Of a stretch of DNA of 64,000 bases, positions 34,429 to 45,722 are shown piece by piece. The position numbers and the translations under genes were made by a program. Origin of the DNA: Dactylonectria macrodidyma (Eukaryota > Ascomycota > Sordariomycetes > Hypocreales > Nectriaceae); the NCBI GenBank assembly GCA_020744425.1, contig JAGMUV010000010.1, positions 1,426,001 through 1,490,000 of the forward strand. The letters run 5' to 3'. Numbering within the stretch: the stretch's first letter is position 1; each line of letters begins with the position of its first letter. The notes beneath the pieces are model-generated. The model searched no databases and was not told where the DNA came from. It saw only the letters and a list, made by a program, of their open reading frames with translations.

Positions 34429-36703
34429 TCATGCCAGTTCCTGGTGCGCAACCTGAATCTCCTTTTTCCCCTGCGACATAACACCGACCTGGCCATCAGA
34501 ACGGCGCTCCTCAATGATCTCGTTGGTCTGGTGTCGCCATGCACGTGGCATGCCCTTACGAGTAAAGAAGACGTCCATATCCTCGAGAGATATGCCCTTG
34601 GTCTCGGGGATGAAGAAGAAGACAAGAACAGGCCAAAGACGACAGAACACGCGATAAGAAGAATGGTCCGTACTCTATGTCGGCCATCATGTAGGGCGTT
34701 GAGTAGAGAATTGTGAATTGACCGAGCCATTGGGCACAGGTGGTGAAAACAAGGCAAATTGAACGGATGGCCATGGGGAACACCTCAGCGTTGGAAGTTC
34801 ACAGATGTCAGGACATGTTCTTGTCCATGCCATTGTAGAAAGGAGCGAAAACTTACTGGAAGATTCAAGGAATGCCGTTCCAGGAGATTGCATAGAAAAC
34901 AGCGAAGATGTAGACCATCACAATAGCCACGTACGCGGCAGGTGACTTCTCGCCCGCCGTGACGCCCGAGTCGAAAGAACCAGACAACTTTGAGTAGATA
35001 CCAAGATAAAAGAGCGCCAAAGCTGCACCTGCCGACTCAATCATCAGAGACTGGCGGCGACCAAGAGCATCTTCTAAGTTGGCTGTCCGCTCCATCAAGG
35101 GCGAGTTGCTGCTATCACGAAGTCAAAAAAAACACAGTTTTCTTCACATTTTAAGCATTTCTTAAACCCAATGCTTTCACAGTTGCCTAAGATTAAGCAT
35201 TTCCAGCTCATGCGAGCTAGGAAGCTTATATCTTGATGAATATATTACTTGCTGGCCGGCCCCAGGAGCCGGGCCCTGATTCTCTTCCCCTTTAGACCTT
35301 CTTCAAAATGGCTATTGTTAGGACTATCGTCGGTCCGTTCGATCCAGAGAACGCATCCGCCATTGTCTATCATCGCGACTTCCATATCCCCTTTCAGCAG
35401 CTTGGAGACCTTGTAATGGACTACCTCAGCAGTCGCAAAGGCCTCCTCGGCAAGCTACATAATATCAGCTGCTTCACGGATGCCTCCGAGACGGCAGCTG
35501 ACCAAGAGCATCAACGCCCCAGATCATGTAAAATCCTGTGGCAGAAGCTTTCACGATGCCAAAGATGCCAGTTGCCAGAAGTCCAAATCTAGTGCCAGTA
35601 AAGCCGATAGACTGGAAGATCGAAGGAGAGTAGTAGTTCAGGGCGTTGATTCCTGACATGTTCTGGATAAACACGAGTGCGATACCTAGGAGCAGGCGTG
35701 ACCTTTTGGTAGGGAGTACGACCTCCTGCAGCCTAGCTAGGAAATCCTTGGTAGCTCCAAGGGCGTTCTCCTCTTCGATCTGTTGGAGGACCGAGTTGAT
35801 CTCCCAGTTCAGATACGAGTCATCAGCGGGCAGCTGACGAAGGCGCTGAAGAACTTTGCGAGCCTGCTCGGTACGGCCAGCGTTCAGAAGCCAACGAGGA
35901 GACTCGGCTGGAAGAACATGCAGATGATCAACAGCGTGCCGGGAATAATCTGTAGCGCGAAAAGGATGTGCCACTGAGCATCTGAGTCTGCCGGAACATA
36001 GATATTAACTCCGTAGTTGACCTAGAAGCCTATGGTCTGAGAGAACTGGAGGAAAATTTTGAATATGCCGATAAGGCGACCACGAATGGCGGGAGGACCA
36101 GATTCGGAGATGTATACGGGGATGATCATGGAAGAGGCGCTGACCGCAAGCCCTGTTACCAATAAAAAATTGGTTTCTCTCTACCGGAGGCATCGAGTTC
36201 AGTAGTAGCGAGTGACTCACCAGTGAGAACCCGACCAGCGTCGATGTAAGCTAAGCTGCCACCAGAAACAAGCTGCAAGATAGCGCCGAGGTCGAAAACA
36301 GCACCGCACATCATCAAGACCAGGCGCCGACCAAGCTTCTCGACGAGGAAATAACAAAGAAGAACGCCGAAGAAGCATCCTCCCTGAAAGGTGCTGACGA
36401 TGTTCGCTTTGAGAGCGGCCAAAGCAGTTCCGGTTGAGGTGTCAAGGTTGAAGCGGCTCTGGAAGGACGGAAGAGACATTGTGCCTCCTATTGTGAATGA
36501 AACAATGCTGTTAGGACATAATACAGAAAGGTAGGGCCCACCATGGCACGGGACTCAGGATTATCAATACCTATGAAGGCAGAGTCATATCCGAACATGG
36601 AGGAGCCCAAAGCAGCCGAGGCAGCAAGGGCATAGATCCTCCAATTGCAGACCTGTGGTGGGCTGGGTTGGCCGAGTTGTCTTCCGACCTGGCGAATATG
36701 TTC
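34429..36703 (-). pseudogene. Quinate permease-like MFS transporter pseudogene, interrupted by an insertion
   Basis: Segments in order resemble the fungal quinate permease (QutD/qa-y): NWRIYALAASAALGSS, GYDSAFIG, TALAALKANIVSTFQGG, VYISESGPPAIRGRLIG, PAESPRWLLNAGR, NMSGINALNYYSPSIF, ALGRRQSL and FFFIPETKGISLEDMD. Several fungal introns are still recognisable, for example GTGAGT at about 36229 to CAG at about 36163. Lesions: no in-frame start before the first segment; Trp to TAG at 36024-36022 (GF-stop-VNYGVN); a frameshift before PAESPRWLL; a 428-bp insertion at 35072-35499 splitting GVDALG from ALGRRQSL; Trp to TGA at 34867-34865; and a further frameshift before FFFIPETKG. The parent would have been a plasma-membrane proton symporter for quinate or a related compound. 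Confidence 0.8.
35059..35512. mobile_element. 428-bp insertion flanked by 13-bp direct repeats
   Basis: GACCAAGAGCATC occurs at 35059-35071 and again at 35500-35512. The permease coding sequence resumes across the two copies, so one copy is a target-site duplication created by insertion. The inserted 35072-35499 has no inverted ends. Its left 117 bp (35071-35187) match 41959-42074 in opposite orientation with about three substitutions and one indel. The rest contains a plus-strand ATG at 35308 opening a 64-codon frame that runs to the end of the insert. The element class is unknown: a non-autonomous or truncated retroelement is possible. Confidence 0.75.
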
Positions 36704-37753
36704 TTGACCATGATGGCTCGCGTCCTTTAAATGCTTGGAGATGAGCAGACTTCAAATCGGACGAGAGTGTGATCGGTAAAGGAACGAAGATGATGTATCC
36801 GGAAAGATGTAACCTGGAGAGAGGAGGAGAGTTAATATGTGTCTTTGCGTACAGCGGTTGCTCCCTTGAGTCCTTGACACACTCCAGATTGCTACCCCAG
36901 TGGTTCGTTACCCCAGACACCTCTCCTGGTTACCATGACAATTCTGTAGGAATAGCCGATAATCGCGATTCTATTGTATACAACACCCTTCTACACCTCA
37001 TATACAAGTAATGTTCTCTGCCCCATGTTCACCTTGGAAATGCTCACCGATTATTAAGTACCGTCGTTATGTCCCTCCGCCAATTCGGGAATGAGCAACT
37101 TCAAGCTCACTCGGAGGACTTGACTAGATTAGTGGCTGTGTTCAGGAAAACGTAAATGATGAAGACGCCATTCGGTCACCTGCTCAGCAGGAAGGTCTGA
37201 CCCTTGGAGAAACTAACAGAAGATCAATGAAAACGCTTCTAACAATGATTTTCGTTCAAGTTCCACAGGCAGCGCCTCCGATCGATTTCACCGGACTCTG
37301 TTCAGTCTCATTCTTCAAGGAAACGCGATCCAGCGTGATATAGATGTAGCACAGAGACCACATAAGATGCACAATATGACCGAACCTAGCCAAGTGACTG
37401 GCGCAAACTATGACTTTATTTGCTCAGTTTTACAACCTGCATATATATAACTAGGTAGTTATGCCTGCTAAATTAGTAAAGCCTCGGACTCAAGTAGCAG
37501 TCTTATTTTTATATAATATTCAGCCTTTATAAAAATGCATTTATTCTATAGATACTGACTTCTTCTGCTACTAGTAGCTAGTCTTAATATTCTTCTAATT
37601 TCCTAATAGAAATAATATAAGAATTAAGCTTAACCGTTAAGTAACTAAAGGTTGCTAATCTCTTTCAATTAATTAGTTGATGTACTCTAGATTTTGGCCT
37701 TGACTTACATTGCTCCAATATGCCGGTCCTCAATCCTTTGAAAAGTCAAGATA
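36704..37753. other. Intergenic with AT-rich island
   Basis: No gene is seen. From about 37430 to 37680 the sequence becomes strongly AT-rich, as in decayed repeats of RIP-competent fungi, and then returns to normal composition at the 3' end of the next gene. Confidence 0.5.
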
Positions 37754-38586
37754 TCAAGCCGCTCCTGCTCCAGCAGCTGCCCCAAGAGCTCCCGCCCTCT
37801 TGGCCCATTTCATGTTCAGATAGGGCGATGGCGTGTCAGGCGCAGTCATTCTCTCTAAATCTACATGGACTGTTAGCAAGGCTGCCAAATCTTTGAACCA
37901 GATTGCTTCAACTTACATTCCCACTTGGCCTTTCTGCTCTCAGCAACGTCGTGCCACAGCCTCAAAGCCCAGGCGGCAGCTAGGATATCACGAGTTGCTC
38001 TGTCTATCGGCTTCGAGATAACAAGCTTGTACTCATTGTTCTTGCTGCTCTCGTGTGCCACCTTTTGCCCTGCATAATCGATCCACTGATACTGCCCACC
38101 TTTCCACTTTGACTTGACGTGGAAAAGAGTCTTTTGAGTCGCTGAGTCGAAGAGATGGCCGTCTGGTGACGTTCGTCCCGGAACAAGGATGGCTTTGAAC
38201 TCTGGCTTTCGTAGCAGCGTCTTGGATATTTGAAAAACGACCTTCCCAGGCATTTCTGGTGACACAGACGTGATGTAGTATGCAGGCACGTCAGTCCGGT
38301 ATTGGGCATGGAGTGGGTGTGTGAGGTAGAAGAGATGCTGGCTCCGCTGATCAAGAGAGACGGTGCTTCGTGATTTTACTAGATCCTCGTCCTCGTACTC
38401 GATGCGTTCGAACTTGGCTGACGATGGTTTCGGAGACGTATCAGTAACGTCTCGGCCCAGCTCGTAAAGAGGCGCCGAAGGGTTTGCTTCAGCAGCTATG
38501 GATTGACCTCCCAGCACCAGTGTGATGGGGTCCAGGACAGCATGGTGCGAAGGAGGCAGGCCACAGGCGGTAGAGTCTGATTGCAT
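37754..38586 (-). CDS. Conserved-looking hypothetical protein, 258 aa
   Basis: Two exons, complement(37754..37860, 37917..38586). The intron has donor GTAAGT and acceptor GTAG, and splicing continues the frame into a C-terminal helix and an Ala/Gly-rich tail. There is no signal peptide or membrane segment. A compact core from about residue 100 to 220 (KVVFQISKTLLRKPEF, HLFDSATQKTLFHVKSKWKG, YQWIDYAG, KLVISKP, AAAWALRLWHD) has the beta-strand then terminal-helix pattern of tubby/LURP-like folds, but this likeness is weak. The start was set at 38586 because the upstream in-frame extension is low-complexity. It is intact between a dead transporter and a HET gene. Function unknown. Confidence 0.7.
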
Positions 38587-39569
38587 TATGATGTAGATGA
38601 TGTGTGCAAAAGTATTCTCTACTACTGATGGTCGATGAGGATGCGTTGGTGAAAAAGGGGACGCTGGATATCTACGTGAAAGCACAGGCATAAAGTCGAG
38701 GCACTGTTCCACGTGACAGCTGACGTAGCTCAAGGCCAACTAATGTTGATCTGTGACAGGTACCTGTGAGAGAAAGCGTGGCAGTGCGCCGATCTTTTGA
38801 CAACATAGCCATGATTTGCAGAATCCTCCAAGAGGCGCCACACCCTAAATCCTTTGTGCATTAGCATCTAGGCGCTAACTCTTTGCTTCCAACCAGGTCT
38901 TGGCAGGCGCGACGGGCTTACGGCATTGGTTGGTTTGTCATCGGGTGTTGATACTTTGTGATTGTTCTGCTTGATGGTCGATCAACCCGAGCCGATCGTG
39001 CAACGCTGGTGCCTTGGTGCTTGGCAGTTCTTAACACGCCGTACTGAAGAGCGCATCCGTCTGTGTTACGGCTTGGTTCACCGAACAGCGATAGGGGCCC
39101 TATAGTGCAGTAATGTGCCCGGATGATCGCCACCACAGCGATTATTGACCAATCTTTGGCCCCCTGGTACAGCGGTCTAGCACAACCGTTATAAGAAATG
39201 TTATATTAATTAAAAAAAGAAGGAATATATTAATACTTTTTATAAAATAAATTTAACTTTTATAAAACTTAAAGTAATCAATGAAGATTACTTTAAAATA
39301 TATTCCTTCCGTTGTTGCGTTGGTTCAACTTTACCTGCGGACTTCGCGTTCAAGCCCTGGTCTGTCGCGCGTTGATTCGCTACAGCCTTGTGCTGCGCCA
39401 CCAGCCTGCATATCATACAGCGTGGCGACAACCAAACTCTTGGTCTTCTCGATACCTCTTTTCACATAGACTTCTTTTCGTTCAACTCAACTCCTCTTGA
39501 TCCATTCCAAAAAAAAAACATAAAGACTGACAGCGGAGGAGACTCACCTGTTGCGAGACCATCCCCACG
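38587..39569. other. Intergenic, HET-gene promoter, with small palindromic AT element
   Basis: No gene is seen. An AT-rich 91-bp element (39219-39309) is listed separately. The remaining 5' region is of normal composition. Confidence 0.5.
39219..39309. mobile_element. 91-bp AT-rich MITE-like element
   Basis: Perfect 13-bp inverted ends, GAAGGAATATATT at 39219-39231 and AATATATTCCTTC at 39297-39309, enclose an AT-rich core that also contains a 9-bp hairpin (AAAGTAATC at 39271-39279, GATTACTTT at 39286-39294). No clear target duplication is visible. It could be a tiny non-autonomous transposon or a chance palindrome in AT-rich DNA. Confidence 0.5.
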
Positions 39570-41763
39570 ATGCTCTGTGATCCCTGCTGCCGTATGGTGG
39601 AGGAACTGCTGGACCAAGATTGGAGCAACCTTGACGATAACCCCACCCGGAGCATGCAATACCACGCGGCTGCCGAGCTTGAGGACCGTTGCGTAGTTTG
39701 CCGAAGGTTGTTCGAGCAACTGAAGTCCCACTTTACCTATCGTCATGTATTCTGCTTGGTGTCTGGCCTGGGCACCTCTGGGGTGACCCTCGTCATCGAA
39801 TCGATGCCTACAGGTGGGAGCGACTTGGATAGCCCGAGAACAACCGGAAACCCCGCGTTCTATATTGAGCCTTGGCGGGCGACTTCGAGCTTCGGCCCCG
39901 GCGCAGAGGCTTTGACGACGAAGAGACCGGACATGTTGGTGGTGCCGGAGAGCACGGGGGATCCGCGTTGCCTCTCTCTAGCGTCCACATGGCTTGAGCT
40001 TTGTGCGAAGAACCACCCGAAATGCAACGTGAGATATGAGGCAGGCTATCGTCCGCCGAGACTGCTACGGCTCAATGGAGGAAGCGTTTGCCTAGTCTCT
40101 GGCACGGATTTACCGCCAGATATCCCGATACGCTACGCCACCCTAAGCTACTGTGTTAGTTGCTCTCACCGAAGATAAAAATCAATCACTAACCACATGT
40201 CATCAGTGGGGCGAGTTGCCGACCTTTTTGAGGCTCTCCGATACTAATGAGTCCGAGCTGAGGCGGGGGGTGCCGCTAGACGAATTGCCGCCATTAATGC
40301 AAGACGTATTTGAGGCGACGGGAGGGCTTTCACTTGAGTATGTCTGGATCGACTGCCTCTGCATCCAGCAGGACGGCGCGGGCAGCGAGGCTGACTGGGA
40401 GGTACATGTGCAAGAGATGCGGAGCGTCTACCAGAATTGCTTTGTCAATATTGCAGCTGCGTCAGCCCTATGTCCGGGCGAACGCCTATTCCAGCGACGT
40501 GCCCCCCACGAGGTTCTACAAGCGTCATTCGAGCTCAGCGGCAGAGGCAGCGATGACTGCAGCCAAGACCGGCTGTTCACGGTGCGGCACCATTGCCGCC
40601 TAGAGCAGCAACTGTCCGAAGAGACGCTGTCGAAGAGGGGCTGGGTGCTACAAGAGAGAATGATGTCGCCGCGGTGCCTGAGCTTTGGGAAGAAGCAGAT
40701 GTTTTGGGAATGCTCAATAACGACGGCATGCGAGGCGTTTCCCCAGGGTTATGATGCCCATGGGCAATTGGATATGTTTGATATCCTACAATGGGGCTCT
40801 ATCCGCGATGATGACGCCGAGAATCTTGAGCCCACCGGACGGGAGAAAAATTCCGTTGGTTTAGACTTGGCCAGACACGAGATCATTGAAACCTACACGG
40901 GCAAGTCGCTGAGCATGCCTGCCAAGGATAAGCTGGTGGCCATTGCGGCTATCATGGAGGCATTCAACACGGTGCAAGGCGTCCCGCGTGACGACTATAT
41001 CTGCGGCTTCCTTCGCCGTGACTTGCCCCAGAGTATGTACTGGTGTATGCCGAAACAGCGGTGCGAGTACGACGTCGAAATCATCGGCACCTCCGAGTAC
41101 CGCGCACCATCTTGGAGCTGGGCCGCCAACGATTACCCTTGCACGTTCTTTCATTATGACGTCGAACCTTTTCCCCACACTAGCCTGCTGGACGCGCATT
41201 GGAGTCTCGTCGACCCGCAGAATCCATACGGCCGAGTCAGCGCCGCGAAGGTCGTCCTCCGCACCCACCTGCTGACCGTTAACCGCCCGGCCAGAGAGTC
41301 GCCGGAAGCCTCCGATATGAACCGCGCCGGGGTATATGACGTGGGCATCGAGCATCCGGACTATTCGTGGCCTGTGATGGATAGCGAGGGGGGAGATTGG
41401 TCGCCAACATATATGAATGAGCTCAGTAGCTGCTGCGTGACCCTGGCGAGTGGTGGCTCATACAACGTACATCTCGGCTTTGATGACGGACACACTGGCT
41501 TTGGCGACGCTGCCGCCACGCGCCACTATCCCGTACATCTTCTGCCGCTCAGCTGTTACAATATTAACCGCCTGGGCGAAAAGTCCGAATGGCTGGTCAA
41601 GGGGCTCGTGGTCAGGACGCTGGACGAAGGGAAATTTGGGCTGGACATGTACGTGCGCGTGGGAACGTTCTCGATGTGGCCGGCGGATGGGCTGCGAAGA
41701 AGTGAGCAATGGATAGAGGCTTTATATTCTTGCTTGCCACCTAAGATAATGACTCTGCTGTAG
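39570..41763 (+). CDS. HET-domain protein (heterokaryon incompatibility type)
   Basis: Two exons, join(39570..40154, 40207..41763), give 713 aa. The intron (GTTAGT to CATCAG) is fixed by the HET signature, since it joins RYATLSYC to WG. HET block 1 is at residues 186-197 and block 2 (YVWIDCLCIQQ) near 240-250, followed by VYQNCFVNIAAASA. The third landmark LSKRGWVLQERMMSPRCL is present. The N-terminal cysteine pairs (CDPCC, CVVC) are usual for cytosolic HET proteins with a zinc-finger-like lead. Known role of the family: triggering a cell-death response when incompatible hyphae fuse; many members have no assigned partner. The C-terminal half is variable and has no repeat or TM segment. No lesion is seen. 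Confidence 0.92.
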
Positions 41764-42313
41764 AGTGTACCTGTTAAATTGGACCATGTTGGAACACCTA
41801 AGCGCAGGGTGGTCACGTGAGACTATTTAGGTGGTCTTTCGTGGCCGAATCGGGGAAGGCTCGCCGAGCCCGAGCTAGGCTAGACCGTATTAGGGAGCTA
41901 GGCACAGCTATACCTCCCTGGCCTTAAGGGGCGGGAGCTTAAGCAGAATACACACAACGGCAACTGTGAAAGCATTGGGTTTAAGAAATGCTCAAAATGT
42001 GAAGATAACTGTGTTTTTTTGACTTCGTGATAGCAGCAACTCACCCTTGATGGAGCGGACAGCCAACTTAGAAGACACACAACACACACACATGTTACGA
42101 GGTCATCAAAGTGGTCACCTAAGCTATCCAACATATATACCTCTATTATAAAGCAGGGATATTATTACTGCCCCAATACCTTGGGCGCCGCCTGTAGATA
42201 AATTAGAATAATACCTAGTAAGCAGAGGGGCTCTGTGCCTTCCTACTTGGCTGGCTCTTCTCTCCATCACATTGTTACAAATTTTCTCTGGGCCTCCCTA
42301 CAACTTCTCTGTT
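41764..42313. other. Short intergenic with repeat copy
   Basis: About 0.55 kb between the HET gene and the MFS relic. It contains the 116-bp repeat listed below, followed by a CA-rich run near 42075-42092. No gene is seen. Confidence 0.5.
41959..42074 (+). repeat. Second copy of the 116-bp sequence found in the permease insertion
   Basis: GGCAACTGTGAAAGCATTGG to CAGCCAACTTAGAAG here matches the reverse complement of 35187-35071 over its full length, with about three substitutions and one indel in a T run. Both copies end at the same CTTAGAAG, which marks one true end of the element. Confidence 0.85.
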
Positions 42314-42957
42314 ATGAATGTAGAGCTGATGAGTCTTTCTTCATTTATTGCCATAGCGATTGCCATTGCATTTTCTGGAATGGCGGTTGATGGACTGGTA
42401 AAACTCATGGCTCGGAAAAACCTGGGGATATACGGTAAGTAGCCGCTATTTTCATCTTCTTTATTATTTAAGCTGACTGGTATCGGTAGAGCCTGAGTTC
42501 CGTCTCCCATTGTCTCCTCTATCTCGTTCTGACTGCTAGCGGCTTCTTTGCCTGGGGACAAAGCCTTTATAACGTAGACCCCTGCCCCATCTCCGTCATC
42601 GTTTGCATGGGCATCATTAATCTCGGCGTGCAATTCGGCACTACAGGTGTTGTTACTTACGTTAAATGTGTTTTTTTGATATCGTAGAAGCGTACCTTGA
42701 TGCAGCCACACGCCAATAACTAAGTAACTTTCATCGTTGATTGCCGTCGTGAGCGTGCTGCCGAGGCTTTCGCTATGATGAGTTTCATTAAGAACATGTT
42801 TGCGTTTGGGATGACCTTTTATTGCAATGACTGAATTGTAATTTAAGGAGTGCGGAACACGTTCTTTGTGGTTGGCGGTATTACGATCGGCATTACGCTG
42901 ACAACTGTGCCCATGTATATCCTTGGAAAACTTGCGAGAAGCTTTGCATTCTGTTGA
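42314..42957 (+). pseudogene. MFS transporter C-terminal relic
   Basis: Plus-strand segments spread over different frames match the last helices of a drug-type MFS protein: MAVDGLVKLMARKNLGIY followed by a GTAAGT intron, EPEFRLP after the acceptor, then SLYNVDPCPISVIVCMGI and GVQFGTTGVVTYV, DCRRERAAEAFAMMSFIKN, and VVGGITIGITLTTVPMYILG. There are frameshifts between them and a Trp-position TGA at 42832-42834. The N-terminal half is absent. The 238-codon minus-strand frame over the same stretch is its shadow. Confidence 0.7.
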
Positions 42958-43393
42958 ATTGACCCTCGGGTGGCGGAATAAGGCCCGGATAAGAACAACA
43001 CTCTGATACACCATTATCCTATCTTAGTCATAGGGTGTGAGATTGACCCAAAAACCCCTCACCGGAAACCGGGGGCGGGAGGCATCCTAGATCCTACAAT
43101 GAACACAATCATCATCATTAGTCTCGACAGCTTGACCCTCGTTGAAGTCCCTGATTATCCTAGCTGTATTGGATCCATCAACAGCCTCAAGCGTGTGGCG
43201 GCGTGATAAGATGCAAGCTATTGGAGGACGGGTTGAAATATATAAACATTGATCTGCTTAGACACCTGCATGTTTCTGGATCGACACGTTTGCAACAATC
43301 GGTGCGGTCATTTATCGTAAGTGGCCCTATATTTTCTAAATTCAAATGCACCGATGTCGCATTGAATTGTAAATCCTATTCTATAGCCCCTGG
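42958..43393. other. Intergenic, nothing recognised
   Basis: About 0.44 kb between the MFS relic and the 3' end of the rhodopsin-domain gene. No motif or repeat is seen. Confidence 0.5.
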
Positions 43394-44891
43394 TCACCAT
43401 ATTTCACGGACACGTTGCGCATGCTCGCTGTGTTGGCTGCTTCTGTCCTCGCGTGCGACCTCAACCTCGTTGGATGCCACGATGCCATTTGACGGGTAGT
43501 CAGCAGATACAGGCGTTGAGAAAATCCTCAAGGGTTGCATCTTCACATCGTCCACAATACGTTCCTCACTATCATTGAGTGTCATGTTCGCGGTAATAGG
43601 ATTCGCAGTAGGAGGCCCGCGATTCCGTCGGCTTTCGCCGTCACCACCACCACCACCAATGGTGCGGAAGCCCGAAGGCGTTTGGTATGCCTTCTGGGAC
43701 GAGCGTAACATACTTCCGAACAGCGGGGTGAACCACGCTCTGAGAAGGGGGAACAGAAGCGGCAGGTTGGTTGTTATCACGGCCACGAATGCCTCACGTG
43801 TTCCCCAGGCGCCTGCAAGCGCGGCCCCATTCACAGGGTCCTGCATAAAGGAGATGATTAGAGAAATCACTGCGGCTAGGCATAATGGGTCAAGACTCAC
43901 CACCAGGACGAAAATACTCTTGAGGGTAGCGCAAACGAGCACAAATATACCCGTACCAAGCACAACGGTGTATGCAATTTTCTTTATCGTTTTCAAGCCA
44001 GATTGCCATAGCATGGGAATAGGTATTCCTATTAGATATATATCGGTGGAAACGTTTGCGGCGAATGAGACCCAGATAATGGGCTTGGATATGGCAGCTT
44101 GGCAGGAATCTAGAACCAACATGTTAGGAAGATTTTCTCAGCCAAAACGGAGGTAGATTGCTTACTACCGGGATCAGGATTGATCTGCCAGTATTTGTGA
44201 AATGGCCGGCATGCCAGAAATACTGTCAAGATGCAAGCAACAAACGTCGCAACGACCAGAGCAAATCCGATCTGAATTCGGATGCGATAACGCTGGCCAA
44301 CGACGTCCTATCCCATGCGTCAGTTAGCAAACCTGGCATGTTAGTGGTTGTACAAATCATACCGTGAGTCGAGTGTAGAATAACAACATAGACAATTTGA
44401 ACGACCATATCAAGGCGGAATAAATGGTCCAGCCGGCGACCTGTATTTTGGACCCAAGCACCCTGCGTAAAACGGTCGGCAATCGCGTTCTAACCTGACT
44501 AGGATAGAACCCACCTCGAGTTATACTCGTGATCCTCGGGCGACAGCGCAGATCGCTCCGCGTCGGTCATAGCATTATTTGCAAGGCCTTGGGCGACATT
44601 TCCCACGCTATACGCCAGACTTGATTGTATGGTGTAGAATATCTGCAGTATTTGCGATTAGCGAGACGAAGAATACTTGTTGGATCCATGGGGGAGTCAA
44701 ACAATGCCGATCCACACAAGATAATCCTCGGTGCGAAGACCCCGAAATCCGCTACCTCTCATGCGAGCGTAAGTCCTGAGCAGCGTCGACGCGACTCCAA
44801 TTGAGTACAGCGTCCATGACTCGACGGCAGATCGGCGGATGGCGTCTGCAATAGCCTTTGGCACTGAATTGGCGGCATCACTGGATGACAT
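43394..44891 (-). CDS. Seven-helix membrane protein of the fungal rhodopsin-domain family
   Basis: Five exons, complement(43394..44109, 44169..44307, 44363..44462, 44515..44642, 44703..44891), give 423 aa. The typical layout of the family is present: LRTEDYLVWIGI in loop 1, SKIQVAGWTIYSALIWSFKL (helix 3) with LSMLFFYTRLT, then VACILTVFLACRPFHKYW, CQAAISKPIIWVSF, TDIYLIGIPIPMLW, and helices up to LPLLFPLLRAW. A hydrophilic cytosolic tail of about 100 aa contains a poly-Gly run. Known: the family (often annotated PTH11-related or integral membrane protein) spans the plasma membrane; ligands are mostly unknown, and no retinal lysine signature is claimed. The first intron has a weak GTTTGA donor but keeps the frame. 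No lesion is seen. Confidence 0.85.
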
Positions 44892-45722
44892 TGTCTAGGC
44901 ATGTCCGTGCTAGGGCGCGTCAGATGGCCGTTGCAGAGAAACAGGCCATTGGGAACGGTATTTCTTTTCGTCACTATGCTTTCTATTTGTAGAGACCCCA
45001 GACGCCAGAATACACTTAAGAAAAGGAAAAAAAAACCGTCACCATCCTTCACATGCGAGCCGGAACCCTGCGTTGACAGCCGGAATAACACCTTCCCTGT
45101 TTGAAGATACGAGCCAGGGGCGGCGGAACGCCTGGTTAGGCCAGCCGTCACACACTAACGCATTCTGTAACCAAACCAGGGGGCGACCAACAGGACAGAG
45201 TCCTCGAGTCAAGCTTCGTGGGATGGGAGAGGGGCAATATGCAGACCCACGTCAACTTAGAGATCCCTAATAGGATTGACCGTTTGATGAGATACCCATC
45301 GTGCTAACGGCGAAGGATCACGATGGAATTGTCTTGATTCCCCCCTGTCGGAGATTCGGTACTGCAATCGAAATATCCCCGTGGTCGGTTGGTCCAGCCT
45401 GCAGCTAAGATATGCTGCATGCATATACTACGTGGTATGTACGGCCATGAATGCCACCAGCAGGGTCTTGAAATCATTACTAATTGCTACCGATGGTGAA
45501 CTGCGCTATCAAGACCATGGCATGCGCCTATGCAAACATGGATATCATGGACAATGAAGCCGGGGCGGTGGAATTCCCTCTCGCACGTTAAATAGCCAAT
45601 GCTCCCTCGTCGAAGGCTACAATGCCAGCCCACACTTGGGCAACTGCACGAACCCCTTGTAGTTCCTGTGTCCCGTGGTATCTCGACATACTCTGGAGCC
45701 CTTTTTTTTTCCTTCGATACCG
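44892..45722. other. Divergent intergenic, nothing recognised
   Basis: These 0.83 kb separate two divergent genes and must hold both promoters. No clear TATA box or repeat was identified. Confidence 0.5.

Noticed and set aside
39155..39370. tRNA-like words (TGGTACAGCGGTCTAGCAC and GCGTTCAAGCCC) on either side of the AT-rich element
   Set aside because: The putative T arm does not pair and the spacing is far too long, so neither a tRNA nor a convincing split tRNA can be drawn.
42298..43014. 238-codon minus-strand open frame
   Set aside because: The plus strand over the same bases encodes MFS transporter segments with intron signals. The minus frame shows no motif and is a shadow.
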